A stretch of 64,000 nucleotides of DNA, taken from contig JAWVCW010000015.1 in assembly GCA_033857955.1 (NCBI GenBank), positions 67,312-131,311 of the forward strand, given 5' to 3'. Position numbers and translations under genes: made by a program. Of the stretch, positions 1 through 7,124 are shown piece after piece (the stretch's first letter is position 1; each line of letters starts with the position of its first letter). The notes under the pieces are model-generated. The model was not told the DNA's origin, did not search any database, and saw only the letters and a list, made by a program, of their open reading frames with translations. The DNA is from Gaiellasilicea sp033857955 (lineage in GTDB: Bacteria > Actinomycetota > Thermoleophilia > Gaiellales > Gaiellaceae).

Positions 1-813
1 GGCGTCGACGGCCGCGGGGTCGACTCTGGCGTTCCGCATCAGCGCCTGGAGGCCCGGACGCTGGGTCCGGGCGAGCGCGCGCAGCCCGGCGATCGCGAGC
101 GAGCGGTTCTCGTCGAGCAGCGGGACGACGTCGGCGATCGTCGCGAGCGCAACGAGGTCGAGGTACGGCGCGACGTCGACGCCCAGCGCCTGCGCGAGCT
201 TGCAGACGACACCGGTGCCGCAGAGCTCCGGGAATGGATAGTCCGAGGGCCGGGTCGCGACGACGGGACAGTCGGGCAGCGTGGTACTGCCGTCTGAACT
301 TCGTGTGGGCCGGTGGTGGTCGGTGACGATCACGTCGAGCCCACGTGCCTTCGCGGCCGCGACCTCTTCGACCGCCGTGATCCCGCAATCGACGGTCACG
401 AGCAGGCTGCAGCCCTCGTCGGCGAGCCGCGAGATCGTGTCGCCAGAGACGCCGTAGCCCTCCTCGAAGCGGCTCGGCAGATGCCAGTCGACCTCGGCGC
501 CGAGCTTGCGGAGCGTCAGAACCGCGAGCGCCGTGGCACAGATGCCGTCGACGTCGTAGTCGCCGTGGACGCAGATCCGCTTCCCGTCGGCGATCGCCCT
601 GCGGATGCGATCGACCGCTGCCGCCATGTCTCCGAGCAGGAACGGGTCGTGCGGCGCGATCTCACCGGTGACGAACGCCCGCGCCTGCCGGACGTCGCGA
701 TACCCGCGCCGGACGAGAATCGATGCGGTGATCTCACCGACCTCGAGCGCATCGGCCAGCACCTTGACGTCGGCATAGTCGCACGGGTCGATCTTCCAGG
801 AGCCGTCTTGCAT
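1..813 (-). CDS. recJ: Single-stranded-DNA exonuclease RecJ (partial, 3' end outside window)
   Basis: The minus frame is open from an ATG at 813 to the window edge, giving 271 N-terminal residues. It shows the DHH-phosphoesterase signatures of RecJ: HGDYDVDG near residue 95, VTVDCG near 148 and TDHH near 170, which supply the metal-binding Asp and His residues. RecJ degrades single-stranded DNA 5' to 3' in recombination and mismatch repair. The start is chosen because the product begins MQDGSWKIDP and the DNA upstream (814-1024) is repeat-containing and non-coding. The C-terminal DHHA1 and OB parts lie outside the window. Function is from family knowledge; the motifs are read directly. Confidence 0.93.
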   Translation of the reverse strand, partial: MQDGSWKIDPCDYADVKVLADALEVGEITASILVRRGYRDVRQARAFVTGEIAPHDPFLLGDMAAAVDRIRRAIADGKRICVHGDYDVDGICATALAVLTLRKLGAEVDWHLPSRFEEGYGVSGDTISRLADEGCSLLVTVDCGITAVEEVAAAKARGLDVIVTDHHRPTRSSDGSTTLPDCPVVATRPSDYPFPELCGTGVVCKLAQALGVDVAPYLDLVALATIADVVPLLDENRSLAIAGLRALARTQRPGLQALMRNARVDPAAVDA

Positions 814-869
814 GGGTAATCGACGGTACGGGGACGGTCGGACGGCACCCGCGACGCCCCCGGCCCGTT

Positions 870-1008
870 CGGACCTGTCCGGGGTCAGACCCCGTCGTGT
901 CCGGAACGGTCGATGCCCGCCCGCCGAAAGCGCTGCTCAGACGCGAGTCGAGGTGTGCGTCTGCGGCGGAAGCGGACATGTCGGGGGTCTGACCCCGGAC
1001 ATGTTCCG
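870..1008. repeat. Inverted pair of GGGGTCAGACCCC palindromic repeats
   Basis: A unit of about 37 bp at 870-907 carries the palindrome GGGGTCAGACCCC flanked by TGTCCGG. It recurs in inverted orientation at 973-1008 with matching flanks (GGACATGT, TGTTCCG). The two copies lie 65 bp apart in the gap between recJ and the next gene. This is the layout of a REP-type or BIME-type element. No transposase is adjacent. Confidence 0.7.
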
Positions 1009-1024
1009 AAACGACGGCGTCGGG

Positions 1025-1231
1025 TTAGGGCTCGGTGTGGCCGCGGGCGCGCAGAGAATCGCGGATGACCTTGATCCAGAGAAGGATCACGCCAGCGAGC
1101 AGGCCGAGCGCCGCAACCGCGATCGGCGTGAAGAACGCCATCTCGGAGAGCGAGTATTTGGTCACCCACGTGCCGACGAACCAGACGACCAGGACGACGG
1201 CGATCATCGGAATCACGAGCCGCCTGTCCAC
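1025..1231 (-). CDS. Small two-helix membrane protein
   Basis: This 68-residue protein has two hydrophobic segments, about residues 5-24 (VIPMIAVVLVVWFVGTWV) and 32-53, and a short basic C-terminus. No recognised family domain is visible. It starts at ATG 1231, 25 bp from the divergent start at 1257, so the two genes probably share a promoter region. The inverted GGGGTCAGACCCC repeats lie just beyond its stop codon. A small integral-membrane protein of unknown role is as far as the sequence goes. Confidence 0.6.
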   Translation of the reverse strand: MDRRLVIPMIAVVLVVWFVGTWVTKYSLSEMAFFTPIAVAALGLLAGVILLWIKVIRDSLRARGHTEP

Positions 1232-1256
1232 GGAGCGGAGGGTACCCTTTGAGCCG

Positions 1257-1712
1257 ATGAACGAGGCGAACTATGCGTCCGGCGACGAGTACGTCGTGGA
1301 GTTCCTCGGCTACCGCTTCGGCTTCAACGCCGACGACTTCGAGGAGCGGATCACCGCCGCTGCGGTCCGACTCGGGCTGATCGGGTCCAACGACCTCGAC
1401 GACGACGAGACCGCGGACCTCGTCGAGCTCGCGGCCGACGGCCGAATCGCCGAGCCGCGCAGCCTCCTCGGCCGCTACCTCGTCCGACACTGGGAGCGCG
1501 TCGGCCTACTCGACGGCGAGTCGCTCGTCTACTGGCTTCGCAAGCTCGTTTTCCGCGGCGCCTGGCTCGACCATCGCGTCAAGGAAGGCCTGTTGGAGGT
1601 CACCTGGGACGAGAACAGCGGCGACTTCGGCTATGCGGAGCCTCGCGGCGGCCGCGCGCTGCTCGAGCTGGCGCCGGTGCCCTCCTGGCACGAGCTGCAG
1701 TTCAGGCGATAG
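1257..1712 (+). CDS. Hypothetical acidic protein
   Basis: The product is 151 residues, acidic in its first half (DLDDDETADLVELAADG near residues 45-61), with a Trp/Arg-rich middle (VYWLRKLVFRGAWLDHRVKEG). The longer open frame starts further upstream, but ATG 1257 is preferred because the upstream part overlaps the divergent gene and has low-complexity composition. There is no signal peptide or membrane segment. The 3' end overlaps the convergent gene at 1702 by 11 bp. I do not recognise the family. Confidence 0.6.
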   Translation: MNEANYASGDEYVVEFLGYRFGFNADDFEERITAAAVRLGLIGSNDLDDDETADLVELAADGRIAEPRSLLGRYLVRHWERVGLLDGESLVYWLRKLVFRGAWLDHRVKEGLLEVTWDENSGDFGYAEPRGGRALLELAPVPSWHELQFRR

Positions 1713-2205
1713 GGCACCCAAATCGGTCGGAGAACCAGTGCTCGCCGCGGCCGTCGGGCTTCCAGCCGGCCGCAATCAGCTGCTCGACGAGTGCCGCATG
1801 GCTTCGGAGTGCCGCGTCGGTCTGCTCCGGAGCTGCGTGGCCGCGGGCGCGGAAGGACGTAGCGGAGTACGACGCCCCGAGCGGCGATTGCGATGTGACG
1901 TAGAACTGCCAGGTGAGGTAGCCCCGCCACACGGCGATCTCGCACACCTGGAGCGGGTCGGAGTGGACCTGGGTTCTCTCGAGCTCGTCCGCGACTCGGG
2001 CTTGGGCCAAGAGATCGTCAATGAGCGTCGATTCCGGCCGCCGTTCGGTGAGGGGCTCGGGCAGGTCAAGAACCGCAACAACGTCAACGTGCTCGTCCGT
2101 GGCGCCCGCAAGCGGGCGTTCCAAGGTGCGCCGGAGTCGGTCGCCGGCGCGGACGCCGCCGGCCGCGGCGGCGCCATACAGGACGAGGAGCCAGGGGCGG
2201 CGCAT
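1702..2205 (-). CDS. Hypothetical protein with short N-terminal hydrophobic segment
   Basis: From ATG 2205 the product is 167 residues, beginning MRRPWLLVLYGAAAAGGVRAGDRLRRTLE. The hydrophobic stretch at residues 4-18 could be a weak signal anchor. The rest is a soluble acidic domain with AVWRGYLTWQFYVTSQSPLGASY near the middle and WFSDRFGCPIA at the end. The open frame extends to 2499, but that part is low-complexity Ser/Thr/Arg and overlaps the divergent membrane gene. No known domain is recognised. Confidence 0.55.
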   Translation of the reverse strand: MRRPWLLVLYGAAAAGGVRAGDRLRRTLERPLAGATDEHVDVVAVLDLPEPLTERRPESTLIDDLLAQARVADELERTQVHSDPLQVCEIAVWRGYLTWQFYVTSQSPLGASYSATSFRARGHAAPEQTDAALRSHAALVEQLIAAGWKPDGRGEHWFSDRFGCPIA

Positions 2206-2227
2206 CAGCGGATCGTGGACACCGCGC

Positions 2228-2989
2228 TTGATACTACGTTCGCGGCTGCCTTCCAACCGCGGTACGCTCGCGGTCGGCTTGAGGTCGTCTCCGCTCCTCC
2301 GATGCGGCGCGCTGATCTGCTTCATCGGCGTGCTCCTGGCGCTCGACACGCAGGCGAACGTGCACGCCCAGCTGCTGCTCGGCCTCGCGGCGTGGATCGC
2401 GCTCGTGCTCGCCCTTCGCTGGGTGCGACCGCTCCTGCGCGCGCAGGCCCTCGTGGTGGTCGTCGTCGCGACGTGCGCCGAGGTCGTCGGCTCGCTCATC
2501 TGGGGCGTCTACAGCTACCGGCTCGACAACCTGCCGACGTTCGTTCCGCCCTGTCACGGGCTCGTCTACCTCGCGGGAGCGTCGCTCGCGGTCTGGGCGG
2601 CGTCGAGAAGAGAGCTACTCGTCAGGTTCGCGCTCGTGGCCGTGCTCGCCTGGGGAGTTGCGGGCGTGACGGTCCTGCCGCGAACCGACGTCGGCGGCGC
2701 GATCGGTGCAGGGATCCTCGCGATCTACCTCGTGCGGGGCCGTGCGCCCGAGGTCTACGCCGGCGTCTTCCTCGTCGTCGCGTGGCTCGAGCTCTATGGA
2801 ACAGCGATCGGAACCTGGGAGTGGGCGGCCATGATTCCCGGAACCGGCGTGCCGCAGGGGAACCCGCCCAGCGGAGTCGCGTCCGGCTACGTCTGGTTCG
2901 ACATCGTCGCGCTCGCGCTCGCTCCGCGGCTGCTCAGGCTGGCAGGGAGAATCCGATCGGGCTCTCAGGCTCTGCCCGACTCAGCGTAA
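2228..2989 (+). CDS. Polytopic membrane protein of unknown function
   Basis: The product has about seven hydrophobic segments, starting ICFIGVLLALDTQANVHAQLLLGLAAWIALVLAL and ending YVWFDIVALALAPRLL. Conserved-looking polar motifs sit between helices: PTFVPPCHGLVYLAG, GTWEWAAMIPGTGVPQGNPPSG and SGVASGYVWFD. There is no ATG near the first helix. TTG 2228 is used here and TTG 2279 is an equally plausible start. The 3' end overlaps the convergent small gene at 2934 by 56 bp. The organisation suggests an integral membrane enzyme or transporter, but I cannot name a family. Confidence 0.6.
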   Translation: MILRSRLPSNRGTLAVGLRSSPLLRCGALICFIGVLLALDTQANVHAQLLLGLAAWIALVLALRWVRPLLRAQALVVVVVATCAEVVGSLIWGVYSYRLDNLPTFVPPCHGLVYLAGASLAVWAASRRELLVRFALVAVLAWGVAGVTVLPRTDVGGAIGAGILAIYLVRGRAPEVYAGVFLVVAWLELYGTAIGTWEWAAMIPGTGVPQGNPPSGVASGYVWFDIVALALAPRLLRLAGRIRSGSQALPDSA

Positions 2990-3245
2990 GCCGGCGGATC
3001 GCGCCGACGGGAACGATCAGCTCTTGCGGCTCGCCGTCCTCCGGGTGCGGTACCAGGGTGAGAAAGCCGTAGCCGGGCTCCGCGGAGATCGACGAGAGCC
3101 GCAGCACGGCGCCGTAGGAAAGCTCGACCTCGACCTGCGCCTGCTCGAGCTTCTGTTCGGCCGCGAACGACTCGATCCGCCGGTGGATCCGCGCGACGAG
3201 CTCGTCGAGCGAGGCGGCCGTCCCCGGAATCCAGAGGTCAGGCAT
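2934..3245 (-). CDS. Small conserved hypothetical protein
   Basis: This 103-residue soluble protein (start ATG 3245) has a predicted helix with SLDELVARIHRRIESFAAEQK, then beta-rich segments (VEVELSYGAVLRLSSIS, YGFLTLVPHPEDGEPQELIVPVGAI). It begins 10 bp downstream of the stop codon of the decayed helicase fragment at 3256-3417, so it was probably the last gene of that operon. I do not recognise a named domain. Overlap with the convergent membrane gene is 56 bp. Confidence 0.6.
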   Translation of the reverse strand: MPDLWIPGTAASLDELVARIHRRIESFAAEQKLEQAQVEVELSYGAVLRLSSISAEPGYGFLTLVPHPEDGEPQELIVPVGAIRRLTLSRAEPESPIGFSLPA

Positions 3246-3255
3246 CGGCCGGACT

Positions 3256-3417
3256 CTACGGGAGGCCCAGCTCGACGGGCAGCGGCCTCGCGTGGACGAC
3301 GACGAGGGTGGTCGTCGGTCGCGTGAGCGCGACGTAGAGCTCGCGCAGTCCCTGGTCGCGCGCCGCGATGAGGGCCGGCTAGACGACGATCACGTGGTAC
3401 GCAGGCCGTCAAGCGAC
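3256..3417 (-). pseudogene. Decayed C-terminal fragment of a UvrD/Rep-family helicase
   Basis: On the minus strand the translation HVIVV*PALIAARDQG, then LRELYVALTRPTTTLVVVHA, ends at a TAG at 3256-3258. The motif LYVALTRPTTTL is motif VI of superfamily-1 UvrD/Rep helicases. H-V-I-V-V before it matches the usual (E)-(Y/F)-D-H-V-(V/I)-V-V segment, where Glu or Asp normally follows; here that codon is TAG. Upstream the frame is disturbed (DGLR followed out of frame by YHVIVV), and homology stops at the palindrome that begins near 3423. Nothing of the N-terminal ATPase is present, so this is a 3' remnant. Confidence 0.65.
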
Positions 3418-3422
3418 CAGGA

Positions 3423-3513
3423 CTTTGTGTTTCAGAAACACAAGCGGGGTCCGGCCCGCGCAACCATGCGGTGAGCGAGGAGCTTGTGTTTCAGAAACAC
3501 AAGCTCCTCGCTC
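3423..3513. repeat. Two-palindrome module, copy 1 (TTGTGTTTCAGAAACACAA)
   Basis: The 19-mer TTGTGTTTCAGAAACACAA occurs at 3425-3443 and again at 3483-3501. The second occurrence is the centre of a perfect palindrome with 20-bp arms (3473-3492 and 3494-3513). The spacer contains AACCATGCGG. The same pair, in reverse orientation, lies at 14804-14895. The DNA is non-coding; open frames through it arise only because it lacks stop codons. Confidence 0.8.
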
Positions 3514-3544
3514 CCGGGAGCGAAGCGACCCTTCAGGGGTCTTG

Positions 3545-3582
3545 GCGCGATCGGAATCCGCTCCCGCGGATTCCGATCGCGC
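3545..3582 (-). terminator. Perfect 17-bp hairpin downstream of ruvB
   Basis: The arm at 3545-3561 and its exact complement at 3566-3582 enclose the loop TCCC, ending 5 bp beyond the ruvB stop codon. On the ruvB strand the hairpin is followed by CAAGACCCCTGAAGGG rather than a U-tract. It therefore resembles the 3' hairpin of the RNAs at 38.2-38.8 kb more than a classic intrinsic terminator. A terminator or processing role for the ruvCAB transcript is inferred. Confidence 0.5.
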
Positions 3583-3586
3583 GCAG

Positions 3587-4630
3587 CTAGAGCTGGTCTT
3601 GCGCGAACGGAATCCGCTCCTGCGGATCCCGTTCCTGCGCCGGAAGAGCAGCACCGACGTGTGCGCGGCCGAGCTTCGTGATCACCCGGCCGCGCGGGGT
3701 GCGCTGGAGAAAGCCGAGCTGGAGCAGGTACGGCTCGTACACGTCCTCGATCGTGTCGGTCTCCTCGCCGAGCGTGACTGCGAGCGTCGACAGGCCGACC
3801 GGGCCGCCTTCGAACTTGAACGCAATCGCGCGTAGGAGCTCGCGATCGGTGCCCTCGAGCCCCTCGCCGTCGATCTCCATCAGCGTCAGCGCCTCACGCG
3901 CGATCTCATTCGTGATCGCGCCCTGATGGCGCACCTCGGCGACGTCGCGGACACGACGGAGGATCCGGTTCGCGATTCGCGGCGTCCCGCGCGACCGGAG
4001 CGCGATCTCGGTCGCCGCGTCGTCCTCGATCGCGACCCCCAGGATGCCGGCGGACCGGCGCACGATCAGCGTCAGCTGCTCGGGCTCGTAGTAACCGAGC
4101 CGGAAGGTGAGGCCGAAGCGGTCGCGCAGCGGCGTCGTCAGCAGGCCGGTGCGGGTGGTCGCGCCGACGAGCGTGAACGCGGGCAGATCGAGCGTCAGCG
4201 TCCTGGCAGCCGGACCCTGGCCGACGATGATGTCGAGCCGAAAGTCCTCGAGAGCCGGATAGAGGATCTCCTCGATCGAGCGGTTGATGCGGTGGATCTC
4301 GTCGACGAAGAGGACGTCGCGCAGCTCGAGGCTGGTGAGGATGGCGGCCATGTCCCCCTTCCGCTCGAGCGCCGGCCCGGCGATCGTACGGATCCCGACG
4401 CCGAGCTCCTCGCGGATGATCTGCGCCAGCGTGGTCTTGCCGAGCCCGGGCGGGCCGACGAGCAGGACGTGGTCGAGGGCCTCGCCGCGGGCCTTCGCGG
4501 CCGCAAGCGCGATCGCGAGCTGCTCTTTGACGCCCTCCTGGCCGACGAACTCGTCCAGCCGACGCGGGCGGAGCGAGCGCTCGAGCTCCTCCTCGTCGGG
4601 GCTCAGAACCTCCGCGGCCACGGCACTCAC
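3587..4630 (-). CDS. ruvB: Holliday junction branch-migration ATPase RuvB
   Basis: RuvB is the AAA+ motor that drives Holliday junction branch migration together with RuvA. The 347-residue product has Walker A GPPGLGKT at 59-66, Walker B LFVDE at 107-111 and the sensor segment LVGATTRTGLLTTPLRDRFG. The C-terminal winged-helix part ends in the expected LQRTPRGR. The last 20 or so residues (PAQERDPQERIPFAQDQL) are unusual and are encoded by an imperfect hairpin repeat at 3604-3632, so the tail looks like a repeat-derived extension. The gene overlaps ruvA by 4 bp (ATGA), which indicates translational coupling. Confidence 0.96.
   Translation of the reverse strand: MSAVAAEVLSPDEEELERSLRPRRLDEFVGQEGVKEQLAIALAAAKARGEALDHVLLVGPPGLGKTTLAQIIREELGVGIRTIAGPALERKGDMAAILTSLELRDVLFVDEIHRINRSIEEILYPALEDFRLDIIVGQGPAARTLTLDLPAFTLVGATTRTGLLTTPLRDRFGLTFRLGYYEPEQLTLIVRRSAGILGVAIEDDAATEIALRSRGTPRIANRILRRVRDVAEVRHQGAITNEIAREALTLMEIDGEGLEGTDRELLRAIAFKFEGGPVGLSTLAVTLGEETDTIEDVYEPYLLQLGFLQRTPRGRVITKLGRAHVGAALPAQERDPQERIPFAQDQL
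3604..3632. repeat. Imperfect hairpin repeat inside the 3' end of ruvB
   Basis: GAACGGAATCCGC, the loop TCCT and GCGGATCCCGTTC form a 13-bp stem with one mismatch. It is the near-copy of the perfect hairpin at 3545-3582, and on the minus strand both are followed by GCGC(C)AAGACC. This copy is translated as the RuvB C-terminal tail. Confidence 0.65.
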
Positions 4631-5211
4631 GCCGCCTGCCTCAGGGCCAGCCGCACGCGCTCCTCGGCCGGGAGGTCGGGGTCGACGGCGGCGAGCGCCT
4701 GCTCGGCCTCGAGCACGGAGTAGCCGAGCTCGACGAGGGCGTCGCGGGCGGTCATGTGGGTAGACGAGCCGGCGGCGCTCGAGATCTGGACCGGATCCTC
4801 GGCGCCGAGCTTCTCCTTCAGCTCCAGCACGATCCGCTCGGCGGTCTTCTTGCCGACGCCGGGGATGGCCTGGAAGCGAGCGGTGTCCTGGAGCACGATC
4901 GCCCGGCGAAGATCGGCGGCGGGCGAACCGGAGACGATCGCGAGCGCAACCTTCGGTCCGATCCCCGCCACGGTGAGCAGATGGACGAAGAGCTGCCGCT
5001 CGGCCGCGTCGGCGAATCCGTAGAGCTGAAGCGCGTCCTCCCGCACGTGGAGGTAGGTCTCCACGACGGCCTCGCTGTCCCTCTCGCCGGCGCGTTCGGC
5101 CGCCCGCACAGCCCCCGGGGTCGCGGCGAGCAGGTAACCGACGCCGTTCACGTCGAGCACGAAGCCGTCGGGCGTCCGCCCGGCGAGGACTCCCCGCAGC
5201 CGCGAGATCAT
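4627..5211 (-). CDS. ruvA: Holliday junction DNA-binding subunit RuvA
   Basis: RuvA tetramers hold the Holliday junction and load RuvB. The 194-residue product has the N-terminal OB-type domain (MISRLRGVLAGRTPDGFVLDVNGVGY) and then two helix-hairpin-helix motifs (VAGIGPKVALAIVSG near 107 and IPGVGKKTAERIVLEL near 142). A flexible linker and the C-terminal RuvB-contact domain (ARDALVELGYSVLEAEQAL) follow. Length is normal for the family. It lies between ruvC, 12 bp upstream, and ruvB, with which it overlaps by 4 bp, as in other ruvCAB operons. Confidence 0.96.
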   Translation of the reverse strand: MISRLRGVLAGRTPDGFVLDVNGVGYLLAATPGAVRAAERAGERDSEAVVETYLHVREDALQLYGFADAAERQLFVHLLTVAGIGPKVALAIVSGSPAADLRRAIVLQDTARFQAIPGVGKKTAERIVLELKEKLGAEDPVQISSAAGSSTHMTARDALVELGYSVLEAEQALAAVDPDLPAEERVRLALRQAA

Positions 5212-5223
5212 GCTCTGCTCACC

Positions 5224-5712
5224 TCAGCCTGCGATCCGCAGGAGCGGCGGCGCGAGCGCGTGGCAGATCGCGACCGCCAGGGCGTCGGCAGCGTGATTCG
5301 GGGTCGGGTTCGCCTCCATCGCGAGGATGGCGCGCACCATGCGCTGCACCTGGGCCTTCTCCGCTCGGCCGTAGCCGCAGACCGCCTGCTTCACGCGCGC
5401 GGGAGGGTACTCAGCGCACTCGACGCCGACCACCGCGGCGGCGACGAGCACTGCCCCGCGCGCCTGCCCGACGGAGAGTGCGGTGCGGGCATCTGCTCCG
5501 ACGAACGACTCTTCCAGCGCGACGGCGTCCGGCTCGTGCGCCGCAATGAGCTCCTGCACCCGCTCGAAGATCGTCTTGAGGCGGAGCTCCGGGCGCTGCC
5601 GCGCGGGTGTTTGCCACCACCCGTGGTCGATTGCCCTGATACGGCCTCCGCTTTCTTGGACGATCCCGTACCCGCATGCAGCCGTCCCTGGATCGATGCC
5701 GAGAACCTTCAC
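5224..5712 (-). CDS. ruvC: Holliday junction resolvase RuvC
   Basis: RuvC is the endonuclease that cuts Holliday junctions held by RuvAB. The 162-residue product shows the RNase-H-like fold signatures: first catalytic Asp in MKVLGIDPG (D7), the Glu pair in ALEESFVG near 67, and the late Asp in NHAADALAVAICH near 143. Length is standard. It is the first gene of the leftward ruvCAB operon. The 80-bp gap to the divergent FHA gene at 5793 must contain both promoters. Confidence 0.95.
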   Translation of the reverse strand: MKVLGIDPGTAACGYGIVQESGGRIRAIDHGWWQTPARQRPELRLKTIFERVQELIAAHEPDAVALEESFVGADARTALSVGQARGAVLVAAAVVGVECAEYPPARVKQAVCGYGRAEKAQVQRMVRAILAMEANPTPNHAADALAVAICHALAPPLLRIAG

Positions 5713-5792
5713 GAGGAGAGGTTAGGCGGGCGACCGGACGTTCCTGCCGGCGGGTTCGCCATCTCACCGGCAGGGGAAGAACGGAGACCGGA

Positions 5793-6410
5793 ATGGATCC
5801 GGCAGGGGTCGTAGTCGCCGACGGAACCGAGCATCCGCTCAGGCATGCGCTTTCGATCGGGCGCGACGCCGGCAACGACATCGTGCTTGCGAAGACGACC
5901 GTCAGCAGGCAGCACGCGGTCCTCGCCTTCGTCGAGGGCCGCTGGCTGATCGAGGACCGCGGCAGCGCGAACGGGACGTTCGTGAACGGCGAGCGGGTGC
6001 CGTTCGGATCCGCTCACCCGCTCCGTCACGGCGACCGGATCGGGATCGGTGCGGCGAGCCTCGTCTTCTCCTGGCCGGCCGAGGGCGACGATCCCGAACG
6101 CACGGACGAGCACGAGGCGCTGCCGCCCGGCGCTGCGCTGCTGTCCCCGTTCCAGCTCCAGGTCGTTCGGGCGCTCTGCGGGGCCTGGGTGAGCGGCGAG
6201 ACGGTCGACGCCCTGCCGTCGAACGAGCAGATCGCCACCACGCTCGGCACGCCCGCCGCCGCCGGATCGGTCAAGGCGGCTCCGGCGGGTCTACCTGAAG
6301 GCAGGGCTCACACACCTCCCAGCGCACGCCAAGCGCCGCGCGCTCTGCCGCGTCGCGCGGGCTCACGGCTGGCTCTGAGAGGACGGACGGTCACCCCGGT
6401 GACCTCCTGA
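5793..6410 (+). CDS. FHA-domain protein with C-terminal HTH, frameshifted near the 3' end
   Basis: The first 100 or so residues are a forkhead-associated phosphothreonine-binding domain with the hallmark blocks SIGRDAGND, TTVSRQHA and ANGTFVNGERV. They are followed by a helix-turn-helix-like region (LSPFQLQVVRALCGAW, LPSNEQIATTLGTP). The frame then runs into proline-rich nonsense after SVKAA. In the neighbouring frame the natural continuation LRRVYLKAGLTHLPAHAKRR is readable and stops at TGA 6376-6378. A loss of two bases in GCGGCTCCGG (near 6275-6285) explains the shift. It is either a young pseudogene or a sequencing error. Start ATG 5793 is chosen because the longer frame overlaps the ruvC promoter. 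Confidence 0.7.
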   Translation: MDPAGVVVADGTEHPLRHALSIGRDAGNDIVLAKTTVSRQHAVLAFVEGRWLIEDRGSANGTFVNGERVPFGSAHPLRHGDRIGIGAASLVFSWPAEGDDPERTDEHEALPPGAALLSPFQLQVVRALCGAWVSGETVDALPSNEQIATTLGTPAAAGSVKAAPAGLPEGRAHTPPSARQAPRALPRRAGSRLALRGRTVTPVTS

Positions 6411-6455
6411 GCCACCTCCCGTTTCCTGTCGTACGAATCGGGAACTGACGACGCC

Positions 6456-6635
6456 ATGAACGTTCGAAAGCTGATTCAGGAACGGATCGGGCGCTCGAGC
6501 GGCGGGGTCAAGGTCGAGAGCGACGTGAATGCCGTCGTCGCGGCGAACGTCGGCGAGCGAGGTGCGGTGACGCACGTTTCGTCGACGCAGCGCTCGACCG
6601 AGAGCTCCGCGCGAGAGCGCGACGACGCGCGCTGA
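6456..6635 (+). CDS. Short peptide sharing the Asn/Ala core with the downstream precursors
   Basis: ATG 6456 opens a 59-residue peptide beginning MNVRKLIQERIG. Its centre, SDVNAVVAANVGERGAVTHV, aligns with VNAAVAANVLSDNSVAYANA in the downstream peptides, and both run into a short Thr-Gln segment. It lacks their LPERAAMS leader. The C-terminus is charged and Ser-rich (STESSARERDDAR). It is the first small gene before the paralogous peptide series, which suggests related biology. There is no known domain. Confidence 0.5.
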   Translation: MNVRKLIQERIGRSSGGVKVESDVNAVVAANVGERGAVTHVSSTQRSTESSARERDDAR

Positions 6636-6704
6636 AGCACGCGTAACCGCTGCACGCGTTTGTGCGTTGCAACTCGGAATGCGCAAGCGAGGCAAGGGGG
6701 TCAC

Positions 6705-6899
6705 ATGACCGAGGACAGAGAGCTCACGAGAGAGGAGCTCGAGCAGCAGAAGGGCAAGAACCTGCCGGCTCGCGAGGTGATGTCGACGGTTTCGGCGAAC
6801 CCGGGGCTGATCGCCATTCCCGAGGACCCGACGACGATCGAAGACATTCGGCTGCCTGAGGACAACCCGGTCGAGCCGGACCGCGGGCCCATGCCATAA
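6705..6899 (+). CDS. Divergent member of the LPxRxxMS leader peptide family
   Basis: This 64-residue peptide starts at ATG 6705 after AAGGGGG at a good ribosome-binding distance. The N-terminal part, ELTREELEQQKGKNLPAREV followed by MS, matches the leader of the four downstream paralogues (REELDELAGEALPERAAMS). The rest (PGLIAIPEDPTTIEDIRLPE and an acidic, proline-rich end) is unrelated to their Asn/Ala core. It looks like a family member with a replaced core, as precursor peptides often are. No function is known. Confidence 0.6.
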   Translation: MTEDRELTREELEQQKGKNLPAREVMSTVSANPGLIAIPEDPTTIEDIRLPEDNPVEPDRGPMP

Positions 6900-6923
6900 C
6901 ACGCACGAGAGGAGGAGTACGGA

Positions 6924-7124
6924 ATGTCTGAACATCGCAAGCTGACGCGCGAGGAGCTCGACCAGCTCGCCGGCGAGGCGCTGCCCGAGCGGGCCGCCAT
7001 GTCGCTCGTCAACGCCAACATCGCGATCCCGGTCAATGCGGCGGTCGCGGCCAACGTCCTGTCGGACGGGGCGGTCGCCTACGCGAACGCCGCCCAGAAC
7101 ACGCCCATCGACCAGAGCCAGTAG
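6924..7124 (+). CDS. Precursor-like peptide 1 of 4
   Basis: The 66-residue peptide has a charged leader (MSEHRKLTREELDQLAGEAL), the junction PERAAMSLVNAN, and a hydrophobic Asn/Ala core (IAIPVNAAVAANVLSDGAVA). It ends in PIDQSQ. There is no Cys, no signal peptide and no known domain. A strong ribosome-binding site (GAGGAGGAG) precedes ATG 6924. The constant leader, the constant junction and the mildly variable core suggest a processed precursor, with the M50 protease gene downstream as a possible processor; this is inference. Confidence 0.75.
   Translation: MSEHRKLTREELDQLAGEALPERAAMSLVNANIAIPVNAAVAANVLSDGAVAYANAAQNTPIDQSQ

Noticed and set aside
3409..3654. Open frames running through the palindromes and hairpins near ruvB
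   Set aside because: The frames exist on both strands only because the repeats lack stop codons; products are Arg/Ser-rich repeats with no start context.
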